This document shows, in pieces, positions 1-8,364 of a stretch of 64,000 nt of DNA; position 1 is the first letter of the stretch; the number at the start of each line of letters is the position of its first letter. The translations under genes and the position numbers were made by a program. The notes beneath the pieces are model-generated. The model worked only from the letters and a program-made list of their open reading frames with translations, was not told the DNA's origin and did not search any database. The stretch lies in the NCBI RefSeq assembly GCF_044762745.1, contig NZ_JBIWEX010000013.1, forward strand, positions 53,450 to 117,449, given 5' to 3'. Source of the stretch: Psychrobacillus sp044762745 (GTDB lineage Bacteria; Bacillota; Bacilli; Bacillales_A; Planococcaceae).

Positions 1-204
1 GCTCGGGAAGGTACGACGTTTTTAATTGCTACACATGATATGGATTTTGCTTATTGTTTAGCTGATTCAATTTTATTAATGAATGACGGGCAGTTAACTG
101 GGAAATTTGAAGCCAATACGGTGTGGGAAGATGAGCAATTATTATTGGATCATCATCTACTACCTCCGAAAGAGATGATGCGTCGTGAAGAATGCTTTGC
201 ATAA
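1..204 (+). CDS. ABC transporter ATP-binding protein, C-terminal fragment (ECF type)
   Basis: This is the tail of an ATPase whose start lies before the window. The visible 67 residues carry the switch/H-loop region, THDMDFA, followed by the usual line about a nucleotide-binding domain's end (SILLMNDGQL). It overlaps the next gene, an EcfT-type membrane subunit, by 20 bp, which is typical of energy-coupling factor (vitamin/cofactor) transporters. The order ATPase then EcfT resembles ykoD-ykoC of Bacillus subtilis (hydroxymethylpyrimidine/thiamine uptake). The substrate cannot be decided without the upstream S component. Confidence 0.8.
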   Translation, partial: AREGTTFLIATHDMDFAYCLADSILLMNDGQLTGKFEANTVWEDEQLLLDHHLLPPKEMMRREECFA

Positions 205-943
205 AATGAACCCATCTGTGAAATTTTTGTCGATTACCGTTTGTATGTTTACGATGGCATTCTTTTTTGACCCTTTGACGCCGTTAGTGTTTTGGATTGG
301 TGTACTCGTGCTACAAGTTTTCTTTAGTCGGATTATCTGGAAAACATGGTTACTGTTTATGTTGCCTTTTTTTATAACCGCTTTCGGGTATTTTTGGACG
401 ACACTTGTTTTTGCGGAAGATCAGTCAGGGCCTGTTGTTTGGTCTATTTGGAATGTGCAAATTACTGAAACGCAATTGAATCATGCACTATCTTTGAGTT
501 TTCGGGTACTAGCATTTTCTAGTTTATCTTTATTATTTGCTTTGACAACGAATCCCGTGACGTTCATTTTGAGTTTAATGCAGCAGTTAAGACTGTCTCC
601 TAAAATTGCATATGGTGTGTTGGTCGGTTATCAGTTTTTACCTGTTTTAAAGGATGAATTTGTGCAAATCGGGCAAGCACATCGATTAAGGGGTGCTTCT
701 CGGGAGAAAAATGCATTGCAGCGATTGCTTGGTGTTCGAAGAATTTTAATCCCTATGCTTGCTGGTGCTGTCCGGAAGGCTGAACGCGCGGCATTTGCAA
801 TGGAAGCAAGGGGGTTTACTGGTGAACGGAGAAGTAGTTATTTCCAAGTGATTTCGATAGGGAAAGTGGATATTGTGCTGGTTGTTTTGTTTTTAGTTGT
901 GTTAGTTTTAAGCTGTACGAATGGGCTTTGGCTTAGTTTTTAA
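185..943 (+). CDS. Energy-coupling factor transporter transmembrane protein (EcfT/CbiQ family)
   Basis: A 252-residue polytopic membrane protein starting at GTG, translationally coupled to the ATPase. It has several N-terminal hydrophobic segments and the two cytoplasmic coupling motifs of EcfT proteins, HRLRGAS (about residue 163) and MEARGF (about residue 205). These contact the ATPase dimer. Length and order match YkoC-type subunits of HMP/thiamine importers, so a vitamin-precursor importer is likely, but the substrate is inferred. A strong terminator follows directly. Confidence 0.85.
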   Translation: MKNALHKMNPSVKFLSITVCMFTMAFFFDPLTPLVFWIGVLVLQVFFSRIIWKTWLLFMLPFFITAFGYFWTTLVFAEDQSGPVVWSIWNVQITETQLNHALSLSFRVLAFSSLSLLFALTTNPVTFILSLMQQLRLSPKIAYGVLVGYQFLPVLKDEFVQIGQAHRLRGASREKNALQRLLGVRRILIPMLAGAVRKAERAAFAMEARGFTGERRSSYFQVISIGKVDIVLVVLFLVVLVLSCTNGLWLSF

Positions 944-949
944 TAATGT

Positions 950-986
950 GCTCCTGTTTTTATCTAGGATAAAGCAGGAGCTTTTT
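950..986 (+). terminator. Rho-independent terminator after the ECF transporter
   Basis: A 7-bp stem (GCTCCTG / CAGGAGC) with an 18-nt loop is followed by a run of five T, just after the EcfT stop codon. Confidence 0.8.
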
Positions 987-988
987 CT

Positions 989-1294
989 TCAATATTTTCT
1001 TTTTAAACTAGTTATATTAATCGCATGAAGAATCATTAAACCAGTTAGCAAATACCAAATGGCTAGTTTATAGGTTGCATAATCAATGGTACCAATATAA
1101 CGATCATAAAGCTCGATTGACAACCACCCTAAAGCAATTAATGGAAATACTATGCTGTATGACTTATGTGAAATACTGCGCCCTCTCTCATCCCTTCCCT
1201 CACTCCCCCATTCAAATCTAAAAGTTAAATATATTGCAAAGAAAAATATTATTACATATGCAATCCTCGCAACAAATAATAGAACTTCTAACAT
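989..1294 (-). CDS. Small membrane protein, partner of an XRE regulator
   Basis: About 101 residues with three to four hydrophobic segments and a charged stretch (residues about 28-40), ending in KRKY. The ATG at 1294 is chosen because AGGAGG sits about nine bases upstream, inside the end of the preceding regulator gene. Longer in-frame starts would overlap that gene further. It lies 4 bp after a short XRE-type repressor, an arrangement common in Firmicutes where the regulator controls the membrane protein. No enzymatic motif is visible and the function is unknown. Confidence 0.65.
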   Translation of the reverse strand: MLEVLLFVARIAYVIIFFFAIYLTFRFEWGSEGRDERGRSISHKSYSIVFPLIALGWLSIELYDRYIGTIDYATYKLAIWYLLTGLMILHAINITSLKRKY

Positions 1295-1298
1295 TTTG

Positions 1299-1526
1299 TT
1301 ATTCCTCCTCATGCTCATATTGAAAAACTTCGTGTAAATCCACATTGAAGAATAATGCCAATTCGAAAGCCAATCTTAAAGAAGGATTGTATTTATTTTT
1401 TTCTAGTGAAATAATTGTTTGTCTACTCACCCCTAACTGATCTGCAACTTCTTTTTGTGACAGACCTTTTTCTGCTCTAAGAACAATAATTCGATTGTGG
1501 ATTCTCATATTATTTGAACATTCCAA
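1299..1526 (-). CDS. Short XRE/Cro-family transcriptional regulator
   Basis: A 75-residue helix-turn-helix protein of the minimal YozG/YvaO-like class. LSQKEVADQLGVSRQTIISLE forms the HTH, followed by the family ending LHEVFQYE. The start is probably TTG at 1526, which has AGGAG nine bases upstream; an ATG six codons later is an alternative. It is the first gene of a two-gene leftward operon with a small membrane protein and likely represses its own promoter. Confidence 0.85.
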   Translation of the reverse strand: MECSNNMRIHNRIIVLRAEKGLSQKEVADQLGVSRQTIISLEKNKYNPSLRLAFELALFFNVDLHEVFQYEHEEE

Positions 1527-1664
1527 ATACTATCACTCCTTTGAATTAGAGTAATATATTTTTAACAAAAAGTAAAATTTTTTTTACACTAAGGAAATAA
1601 CTGTTCAAACTTTACTCTTATTCGATATGATAATAATCAGAATATTATATAAGGAGTGATGAAT

Positions 1665-2165
1665 GTGCCGTTTGTTGCTTTACTACGCGGAATCAATTTG
1701 GGTGCTAAGAATAAAGTCGATATGAAATCATTGAAGTTACTATTTGAAGAAATGGACTATGAAAATGTGCGAACGTATATTCAAACTGGGAATGTGATTT
1801 TTGATAATGCTTCTTATGACGCACAGCAGTTGGAAAACGTGCTTCGTGAAACGTACGGCTTTGATATACCAGTCGTTGTCCGGTCAAAGAAAGAACTAGA
1901 AGAGATTCAGCAGCATCCTATTTTCTTGAAAGAGCAAGTGTATGTGATGTTTTTAGAACGTGAAATTTCGGACGAACAACAAGCATTATTAGATAGTTTA
2001 GTAGACGATGAGTTTGCCGTATGGAATCGTCGAAATGTCATTATTAGTCTGTCGAAAAACTATCATCAAACCAAATATACAAATGCTTTTTTTGAGAAAA
2101 AACTTGGTATGGCCTCTACTGCGCGGAATCGGAATACGGTAAATAAGATTGTGATGAAAATGTAA
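1665..2165 (+). CDS. DUF1697 family protein
   Basis: A cytosolic protein of about 166 residues with the DUF1697 opening VALLRGINLGAKNKV and the YIQTGNVIF motif near residue 45. The GTG at 1665 is preferred because AAGGAG ends eight bases upstream; GTG 1656 and ATG 1659 overlap or abut that site. The biochemical role of this family is not established. The gene stands alone between an XRE operon on the other strand and a terminator. Confidence 0.8.
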   Translation: MPFVALLRGINLGAKNKVDMKSLKLLFEEMDYENVRTYIQTGNVIFDNASYDAQQLENVLRETYGFDIPVVVRSKKELEEIQQHPIFLKEQVYVMFLEREISDEQQALLDSLVDDEFAVWNRRNVIISLSKNYHQTKYTNAFFEKKLGMASTARNRNTVNKIVMKM

Positions 2166-2169
2166 ATGG

Positions 2170-2203
2170 GTTTCCACCTTGTTGAGGGGTGGAAACATTT
2201 TTT
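2170..2203 (+). terminator. Terminator after the DUF1697 gene
   Basis: A 9-bp stem (GTTTCCACC / GGTGGAAAC) followed by ATTTTTTA, 4 bp after the stop codon. Confidence 0.85.
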
Positions 2204-2306
2204 AGTTGCTCTTACTGTTGAATTAGTTGCTTTCATTCTAGATTTGATTGCTCTTTCTTATTAATTGATTGCTCTCACTGCCCTGTTAGATGCTCTTCAC
2301 CATTTA
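2202..2306 (+). repeat. 21-bp-period intergenic array A (five units)
   Basis: Five consecutive 21-base units begin at 2202, 2223, 2244, 2265 and 2286. Each starts with a version of TTAGTTGCTCT (TTAGTTGCTC, TTAGTTGCTT, TTGATTGCTC, TTGATTGCTC, TTAGATGCTC), while the remaining ten bases vary. The array begins in the T-tail of the preceding terminator. The rest of the gap up to 2446 is AT-rich and probably holds the promoter of the VOC gene. Related arrays occur at 4211, 17195, 29195 and 61034. Confidence 0.75.
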
Positions 2307-2446
2307 ATGTAAAAATAAATAATACCTTTTATGGGAAAGTCCATTAGACATTAGCTTTATTTATGTAAATCTATAATTATAATAAAATTTTCAAATGACT
2401 TTATTTCGGTTAAGCTTAATCTAGAACAAAACAAGGGGGATTTATA

Positions 2447-2815
2447 ATGTCGTTTGTTTTTAAATCAATAGACCATGTCCAGCTAGCAGCTCCTAAAGGT
2501 TCAGAAACAGTAGCCAAACAGTTCTTTAGTGGGATACTAGGGTTTCAAGAAATAGAAAAGCCTGAGATATTAAGAAAAAAAGGTGGAGTCTGGTTTGCAT
2601 TTGCAAATTATCAAATTCATATCGGCATCGAAGAACCATTCGCACCAGCTAAAAAAGCCCATCCGGCTTTTCAAGTAGACAACTTAGAGGCATTGAAAAT
2701 GCATTTAACTAAAAATGAAGTCAGTTACATCGTGGACAAAGATTTACCGGGAGCCAATAGAATTTATGTACATGATCCTTTTGGTAACCGCATAGAAATT
2801 CTAGAATGGATTTAA
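2447..2815 (+). CDS. VOC (glyoxalase/bleomycin-resistance fold) family protein
   Basis: A 122-residue single VOC module. IDHVQLAAP opens the first beta-alpha-beta unit with a metal-site His, and the C-terminus carries the second unit ending DPFGNRIEILEW. A central IHIG and a terminal Glu complete a typical metal site. The ribosome binding site AAGGGGG is well placed. Substrate is unknown; the family includes lyases, dioxygenases and drug-binding proteins. It is monocistronic and ends at a terminator shared with the convergent DUF418 gene. Confidence 0.8.
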   Translation: MSFVFKSIDHVQLAAPKGSETVAKQFFSGILGFQEIEKPEILRKKGGVWFAFANYQIHIGIEEPFAPAKKAHPAFQVDNLEALKMHLTKNEVSYIVDKDLPGANRIYVHDPFGNRIEILEWI

Positions 2816-2834
2816 TTCGATATATTTTGCAGAA

Positions 2835-2869
2835 AAAACACCTTGGTCTCAATTAAGCCAAGGTGTTTT
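2835..2869. terminator. Bidirectional terminator between VOC and DUF418 genes
   Basis: AAAACACCTTGG pairs perfectly with CCAAGGTGTTTT around an 11-nt loop. The stop codon of the leftward DUF418 gene lies in the loop, so the hairpin overlaps its coding end. Confidence 0.85.
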
Positions 2870-4055
2870 CAAGCTCTATTTTCTTTGATTTTTTTAAACT
2901 TGCTTTTCTCTTTCTCACTGCACCGTTCCAAGAAAAGTTTGTACCTATTCTTAATATTATCTCAAGTGGACCTCTTCTTATTTTTTTCAAATATAGAGAA
3001 CTACACACACATTGTAATGCAAAAATTACAAGCCCTAGAATAATACTATTTAACATTCCGAGGTCTCCGAACAATCCTAAACCATAACCATAAAAGATGG
3101 TCGTACATATAACACTTTGCATGATATAGTTCGTAAGAGAAAGCTTACCGACACTTTCAAAAGCGAGAAATACCTTCGAATAGGCGAACGCGACAAATAG
3201 AAGTGCAAATAGAGATATATATCCAACAGAAAGAAGCTGGGCACCAACATTTAATAAGATTCCAGACCAAGCATTTTCTTGTAGAAGTACACTAGCACCT
3301 TTTAACGCAATACCAATTGGCAATAGTACTACTCCTATCTTATACCTTTTTTGTTCCGAACTAGGTCTAGTAAACAAGTTAACTTTTGCTGCCGCCATTC
3401 CAAATAGAAATAGTGGAGCAGTTACAAATGGAGCTAAAATCATAACGAAAATTAGAAAGAATTTGTCCTCAATTAAAGGTGGCATCTCATTATTTCGATG
3501 ATAAGAAACTTCTGAATAAGTGCCGTTTGTATAAATATCATTTGTTTTATTTATGTAAGTCGAAAGTTTTTCTGCCTCTTCTTTCGTTTCTTCCAACACC
3601 CCGTAGCTCATCGCGCTCGTTAAAAGAAATAAAACAGCCCCCCATATGATCAGCGTTTTTACCTTCCTGTTTATGAAAAGTAATAAAAAGAAACCCATTA
3701 ATCCGTAGAAAAATAAAATGTCTCCTTCCCAAATATAAATACTATGTAATAAGCCAAGTACCATAAGCAAGAGGAACCGTCTAACTAAATGCCATCTCAC
3801 CCTAACATCTTTTTTCCTTAATGATTCCACCAGTTTAATAAGTGAATATCCAAACAAAAATGTAAAAATCGGCATAAAACTGCCTTCTACTACTATTTTT
3901 ATAAAATTGTATGCTCCTGTATCAAGATCTGACAGCGAGAAGTAAGAAATTTCATCTTTCCCAAACATCCCGTATTGAAATATCAGCATGTTGGCCAGTA
4001 ATATGCCGAATAGACTAAAGCCTCTTAAGCTATCTATTAATCTTACTCTTTCCAT
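2853..4055 (-). CDS. DUF418 family integral membrane protein
   Basis: A 400-residue protein opening with the family signature ERVRLIDSLRGFSLFGILLAN, which resembles the start of acyltransferase-3 proteins. It has about ten hydrophobic segments. The DUF418 domain occupies the C-terminal part (around residues 240-380), with SVGKLSLTNYIMQS as its recognisable motif. Relatives include YeiB and YxaH; the activity is unproven and membrane acyl transfer is only inferred. Its last codons run into the terminator shared with the VOC gene. Confidence 0.8.
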   Translation of the reverse strand: MERVRLIDSLRGFSLFGILLANMLIFQYGMFGKDEISYFSLSDLDTGAYNFIKIVVEGSFMPIFTFLFGYSLIKLVESLRKKDVRVRWHLVRRFLLLMVLGLLHSIYIWEGDILFFYGLMGFFLLLFINRKVKTLIIWGAVLFLLTSAMSYGVLEETKEEAEKLSTYINKTNDIYTNGTYSEVSYHRNNEMPPLIEDKFFLIFVMILAPFVTAPLFLFGMAAAKVNLFTRPSSEQKRYKIGVVLLPIGIALKGASVLLQENAWSGILLNVGAQLLSVGYISLFALLFVAFAYSKVFLAFESVGKLSLTNYIMQSVICTTIFYGYGLGLFGDLGMLNSIILGLVIFALQCVCSSLYLKKIRRGPLEIILRIGTNFSWNGAVRKRKASLKKSKKIELENTLA

Positions 4056-4210
4056 TTCCCCTAAAACCCTCCTAGAATTTGTCTGGAACTAATTTAATTA
4101 TAACGAGGATAAGTAAACAATTTTGACTTTTTTTGTGATGTTACTGTAAATAATTCTTTAACATATACATTTCTATAAACCTAGGTTCTCGTAATATAGT
4201 AACTGGTGGA

Positions 4211-4283
4211 TTATCCGATTATTGTGGATTATTATACGATAATCGCACTTCATCATCCGATTGTCGGCTTTCCGTTAAGATTG
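4211..4283 (+). repeat. 21-bp-period intergenic array E (four units, TTATCCGATT word)
   Basis: TTATCCGATT (4211), TTATACGATA (4232), TCATCCGATT (4253) and a decayed GTTAAGATTG (4274) are spaced by exactly 21 bases. The array lies in the 282-bp gap between the start of the leftward DUF418 gene and the terminator of the RNR operon. The remainder of the gap (4056-4210) should hold the DUF418 promoter; I see no gene in it. Confidence 0.65.
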
Positions 4284-4290
4284 GGCATGA

Positions 4291-4333
4291 AATAAGCGCT
4301 CTATCAGTTATTTAAACTGATAGAGCGCTTATT
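4291..4333 (-). terminator. Terminator of the ribonucleotide reductase operon
   Basis: A perfect 19-bp inverted repeat (AATAAGCGCTCTATCAGTT and its complement) with a 5-nt loop, starting four bases after the small-subunit stop codon. Confidence 0.85.
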
Positions 4334-4337
4334 CTTA

Positions 4338-5369
4338 TCACAAATCATCAAATCCATTATCAATCGCATTCACTTTTACGTATTGGCGAGATTTTTGTTC
4401 AAAGAAATCCGTTTTTGTACCATCTATATTGTCCGCGTATGCACGAATCCATTTCATCGGATTTTCTACATATTCAGGGTATATTTCATTAAGCCCGAGT
4501 AGACGCAGCATTTTATTTGCACGGTATTTGATATAGCCTTGCATATCATCTAGGTCGATTCCTTCAATATCCTTCAATACATAATTAGACCACTCGATTT
4601 CTAACTCTACGGATTCCTCGAATTGCTCGTAAACCCAGCCAATTAATTCTTCATTATTAAGCTCGGGATTTTCAGATAAAGTGGCTCTAAACAACTCGGA
4701 GATAAAGCGCCCGTGCTCGAGTTCATCACGATTAATATAGCTGATCATCGTGGATGTACCAACCATTTTATTGTAACGCGCTAAATTGTAGAAAAATGCA
4801 AACCCAGAATAGAAAAATAATCCTTCTAATAATGTCGTGTATGTTAATGTTTTGACTATATTTTCAGTTGTAGGGTTTTCCACAAATTCATTATAGTATT
4901 TAACAATATTCTCGTTTCTTTTCAACAAAATCGCATCTGTTCTTCCAAAATCAAATGATTTATTTTGCTCGTCTAGTGATACAACCGAAGATAAGACGTA
5001 TGAATAACTTTCGTTATGCACAGCTTCTTGCTGTGCAATTACCGCCATAATCGATTGGACAGATGGATCTGTTGCATAGAGAGATATTAATAATGCTGTT
5101 CTTGTTTGCGGTGCATCGAGTGTTGCAAGTAAACCTATTACTTTTAAATAAGCTTCTTGCTCTGCTTTTGTTAAATTTGGAAATTGTTTTACATCACTCG
5201 ACATATTCACTTCGTCTGCTTGCCAGTAATTTCCGAGTAATCGCTTATATATTTTATACCAGTGTGGATAAGCGATATCATTCCAATTTAGTATACCACT
5301 TGATTTGCCATTAAAAATTCCTGTCGATTTATTAGGATTTCTAGGGTCTAATGTTTTTGCTTTTTCCAT
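4338..5369 (-). CDS. Class I ribonucleoside-diphosphate reductase small (beta) subunit
   Basis: A radical-generating subunit of 343 residues. The di-metal ligands are visible as D85 (LLATLD), E115 and H118 (QQEAVHNESY), E182 (LLEGLFF), E216 and H219 (RDELEH). The radical tyrosine Y122 is retained four residues after H118. The ATG at 5369 is chosen because GAGGGAG lies nine bases upstream; the TTG at 5375 is too close. The gene overlaps the flavodoxin gene by 29 bp and is the last gene of an operon controlled by a cobalamin riboswitch and NrdR-like boxes. Iron or manganese use cannot be read from the sequence. Confidence 0.92.
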   Translation of the reverse strand: MEKAKTLDPRNPNKSTGIFNGKSSGILNWNDIAYPHWYKIYKRLLGNYWQADEVNMSSDVKQFPNLTKAEQEAYLKVIGLLATLDAPQTRTALLISLYATDPSVQSIMAVIAQQEAVHNESYSYVLSSVVSLDEQNKSFDFGRTDAILLKRNENIVKYYNEFVENPTTENIVKTLTYTTLLEGLFFYSGFAFFYNLARYNKMVGTSTMISYINRDELEHGRFISELFRATLSENPELNNEELIGWVYEQFEESVELEIEWSNYVLKDIEGIDLDDMQGYIKYRANKMLRLLGLNEIYPEYVENPMKWIRAYADNIDGTKTDFFEQKSRQYVKVNAIDNGFDDL

Positions 5370-5784
5370 GTTCAATGACTCCCTCTAACCACTTAGTTAC
5401 TATTTTTTCTTGGCTTCCTCTTGGAGATTGTTCTATTTTCAAGCCTTCGTATGTACTGTTATAAAAATTTCTTAACTTATCAACAGCTCCGCAAAATAAA
5501 ACATCTCCTCCGAACTGCGTATCGCCGGAACCAAACACGTATACAACGTCCGGTTTGTAGCCAATTTCACGAGCAAAATCTTTCATTTCGTCTGGTATGC
5601 TGCCTTTATCCCATGTGAACGTTCCGAAAAATAACTTGTCATATGTGGATAGATCCGGCACTGTGCCGAAACCTACCATATACATATCCACAACATATCC
5701 ACTTGCTTCAAGCTGGTCCTTTATTAATTCCGCTACTTCCTCTGTGTTTCCGCTGTAGCTCAAATAGCAAATAATTGCTTTCAT
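5341..5784 (-). CDS. Flavodoxin encoded between the two RNR subunits
   Basis: A 147-residue flavodoxin. The FMN phosphate loop is LSYSGNTEE (residues about 8-16), the 60s loop region is GTFTWDKGSIP, and GSGDTQFGG..FCGAVD is the second FMN-contact region. It starts at ATG 5784, sharing one base with the large-subunit stop (TAATG), so it is translationally coupled. Its position corresponds to NrdI in class Ib operons, suggesting it delivers electrons or oxidant for cofactor assembly in the small subunit. The sequence looks like a conventional flavodoxin rather than classical NrdI. The role is inferred from context. Confidence 0.88.
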   Translation of the reverse strand: MKAIICYLSYSGNTEEVAELIKDQLEASGYVVDMYMVGFGTVPDLSTYDKLFFGTFTWDKGSIPDEMKDFAREIGYKPDVVYVFGSGDTQFGGDVLFCGAVDKLRNFYNSTYEGLKIEQSPRGSQEKIVTKWLEGVIEHGKSKNIRP

Positions 5785-8009
5785 TAGCTTGAACAAGAAT
5801 CGCAATCGACTAATTCAACGGAAGTTGAGCGTACATAATACGTCGTTTTGAGTCCACTGTTCCATGCATCTAAATGTAAATCTAGCAGCTCTTTTGCCTT
5901 GATCGTATTTTGCACGTATAAATTTAATGAAACACCTTGGTCGATATGACGTTGACGTGCGGCATTTTGTTTTAATGTCCAATGTTGATCAATGAAATAA
6001 GCCGATTTATAAAACCATGTCGTCTCGGAATTCAAATCAGGCACAGTTACAGGAATTTTGTAATCCTTCTTCTCTTCGGAATAGAATTTTTGGAAAATCG
6101 GGTCAATACTTGCCGTGCTTCCAGCTAAAATAGATGTCGATGAGTTCGGTGCAACTGCCATTAAATAGCCGTTACGAATTCCATTTGTAGCGACTTCATG
6201 GCGTAATTCATTCCACTGTTCGCTGTCGTACTGGCGATTTTCAAAGTAAGCTCCTGTTTGCCAATCTGACCATTCAAATAAAGGATAAGCCCCTTTTTCT
6301 CTCGCTAATTCACTTGATGCCTGGATTGTTAGGAAAGCGACTCTCTCATATAACTTATCTGCAAACTCTACTGCTTCATCGGATTCCCATCGAATATTTT
6401 TTAGAGCAAGTAGGTGATGCCATCCAAACGTACCAAGACCGATTCCACGGTATCTTGCATTCGTGCGCTCCGCTTGCGGAACTGGAATCATATTTAAGTC
6501 GATAACATTATCCAACATGCGCACTTGGATTTTGATTAAGCGTTCCAATACATCCGCTGGAACTGCTCGTCCCAGATTAATAGAAGATAAGTTACAAACA
6601 ACAAAATCCCCAGGTTTACGACGAGTGACAATAATATCGTCTTCTAATTGAATCGATTCGAAAGAAGTAGCGCTTTGGTTTTGGAAAATTTCTGTACAAA
6701 GATTACTGCTGTACACCATCCCTGCATGCTTATTTGGATTACTTCGATTCACCTCATCACGGTAAAACATAAAAGGCACACCTGTTTCAAGCTGAGAGCG
6801 CATAATTCGTTTCATCAAGTCGATTGCTGGAACTGTTTCGCGAGATAAGCGATAGTCATTCACGCATTCTTCGTATTTTTGTCGGAATGACCCTTCGCCA
6901 CGTTTTTCGTCGTAAAAGTCTTCTAATGAATAACCTTTTAACTGGCGAACTTCATGTGGATCAAATAAATGCCATTCTTCCCGTGCATCTACTTTTTCCA
7001 TAAACAAATCTGGTAAGCAAACACCAGTGAAAATATCATGTGCGCGAAGACGATCATCTCCGTTATTTAGTCGCAAATCTAAAAATGTAAAAATATCTTT
7101 ATGCCAAACATCTAAGTAAACAGCAATTGCCCCTTGACGTTGTCCAAGCTGGTCCACACTTACCGCTGTATTATTTAATTGCTTGATCCAAGGCAAGACA
7201 CCACTGGATGCTCCTACAAATCCACGAATCGACGAACCTCGACTTCTTACTTTTCCCATATATACGCCAATTCCACCCCCAAATTTTGATAGGGTCGCAA
7301 CGTCTGTATTACTGTCGTAAATTCCTTGTAAACTGTCATCGACTGTATCGATGAAACAACTTGAAAGCTGTCCATGAGGCTTCCCTGCATTCGAAAGAGT
7401 CGGCGTTGCAACTGTCATATATAAACTGCTCATTGCCCAGTAGGATTCTTTAATTTTAGCAAGACGATTTTCTTTTTCGTCTTTCATAAGCGTCATTGCT
7501 ATTAACAACCAGCGCTCTTGTGGAAGCTCCACAATGGATTTATCAAAGTCTCTTGCAACGTATCGATCTAGCAATGTTTTCAATCCGATATAGGTAAATA
7601 AATAATCACGCTCTGGCACGATTATTTCAGCTAATTGTTGGAGTTCCTCAGATGAATAGGACTCCGCAATTCGTTGATCGTAAAGCCCTTTAGAAATTAG
7701 TGCTTGTACATTACTTTCAAATTTTCCATATACCCCGTCCGGAGATGTCCCTCTTTGTGCTGCTACTTTTTCATAAACATCTTGCAAATGGATGCGCGCT
7801 GCGACAAATGTCCAGTACGTCTCTTGTTCATCTAAAAAGCTTAGTGCTTCTAGCGACATCGACTTAGCCCATGCGGATGTCGTTCCTTCTGGAAATTTCG
7901 CTATCCATTTTTCATGTACTTTCACTAATGGAGCAATATTTCCTTCTCCGAATTCGTTTATTAGTTGGTGCAATAGTTCTTCTTTTGTTGTGTTTAATAT
8001 AGTTGTCAT
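5784..8009 (-). CDS. Class I ribonucleoside-diphosphate reductase large (alpha) subunit
   Basis: This 741-residue protein reduces ribonucleotides to deoxyribonucleotides. The catalytic triad N436-C438-E440 is in NLCTEI. The redox-pair cysteines are C218 (LSSCFIDT) and C472 (VVCNLSSINL). The radical-transfer tyrosine pair is in TTYYVRSTS and the C-terminal shuttle is C736/C739 in DCDSC. No typical N-terminal ATP-cone is visible, so the usual activity-regulating allosteric site seems absent. AAGGAGGAG precedes the ATG. Expression should be shut off by cobalamin, implying a B12-dependent class II enzyme elsewhere in the genome. Confidence 0.93.
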   Translation of the reverse strand: MTTILNTTKEELLHQLINEFGEGNIAPLVKVHEKWIAKFPEGTTSAWAKSMSLEALSFLDEQETYWTFVAARIHLQDVYEKVAAQRGTSPDGVYGKFESNVQALISKGLYDQRIAESYSSEELQQLAEIIVPERDYLFTYIGLKTLLDRYVARDFDKSIVELPQERWLLIAMTLMKDEKENRLAKIKESYWAMSSLYMTVATPTLSNAGKPHGQLSSCFIDTVDDSLQGIYDSNTDVATLSKFGGGIGVYMGKVRSRGSSIRGFVGASSGVLPWIKQLNNTAVSVDQLGQRQGAIAVYLDVWHKDIFTFLDLRLNNGDDRLRAHDIFTGVCLPDLFMEKVDAREEWHLFDPHEVRQLKGYSLEDFYDEKRGEGSFRQKYEECVNDYRLSRETVPAIDLMKRIMRSQLETGVPFMFYRDEVNRSNPNKHAGMVYSSNLCTEIFQNQSATSFESIQLEDDIIVTRRKPGDFVVCNLSSINLGRAVPADVLERLIKIQVRMLDNVIDLNMIPVPQAERTNARYRGIGLGTFGWHHLLALKNIRWESDEAVEFADKLYERVAFLTIQASSELAREKGAYPLFEWSDWQTGAYFENRQYDSEQWNELRHEVATNGIRNGYLMAVAPNSSTSILAGSTASIDPIFQKFYSEEKKDYKIPVTVPDLNSETTWFYKSAYFIDQHWTLKQNAARQRHIDQGVSLNLYVQNTIKAKELLDLHLDAWNSGLKTTYYVRSTSVELVDCDSCSS

Positions 8010-8054
8010 ATAGTCTCCTCCTTAGTTAAATGTGCTGCTTGCTCCTTGGGCCAC

Positions 8055-8094
8055 AAAAAAGCGATGACCTAGCCTCTTCGGCTGAGTCATCGCT
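8055..8094 (-). terminator. Riboswitch expression-platform terminator upstream of the RNR operon
   Basis: Leftward, AGCGATGAC pairs with GTCATCGCT around an inner GCC/GGC stem and GAAGA loop, followed by six T. It lies between the cobalamin aptamer and the RNR ribosome binding site. Confidence 0.88.
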
Positions 8095-8139
8095 CAAAAT
8101 GTAAAGTAGGAAACAATAGGACAATCCCTTCAGAATGAG

Positions 8140-8345
8140 TAAGAAAGAGTCCTTCGCCTCCACCTCTCAACCCCCGAAGAAAGTGTTGCTTCGTACGACA
8201 AAAAGGCAGGTCTACTGGCTCGTGTTTCATCCTTCTGTTGTCCTTCCCACGATTGCTCGCAGTGGCTATTTCAACAGTCGTCTACACTTACAGTTGCGGG
8301 GACAGCTTCGGCATTTCACCGAATTCCCTTTTAAACCGTAACGGT
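8140..8345 (-). promoter_or_regulatory. Cobalamin (AdoCbl) riboswitch controlling the RNR operon
   Basis: On the minus strand the conserved core elements are present in order: GGGAATTCGGTGAAATGCC, AGCTGTCCCCGCAACTGTAA, then GCCACTGCGA and GCCAGTAGACCTGCC. This is the B12-box architecture. With the terminator at 8055-8094 it should reduce RNR transcription when cobalamin is available. Such control of class I RNR is known in other bacteria that also carry a B12-dependent class II reductase. Ends are approximate. Confidence 0.93.
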
Positions 8346-8364
8346 ACCTAATTATCGTTCACAT

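Noticed and set aside
8135..8341. Open reading frame of 68 codons on the plus strand
   Set aside because: It lies antisense over the cobalamin riboswitch; the sequence is explained by the conserved aptamer.
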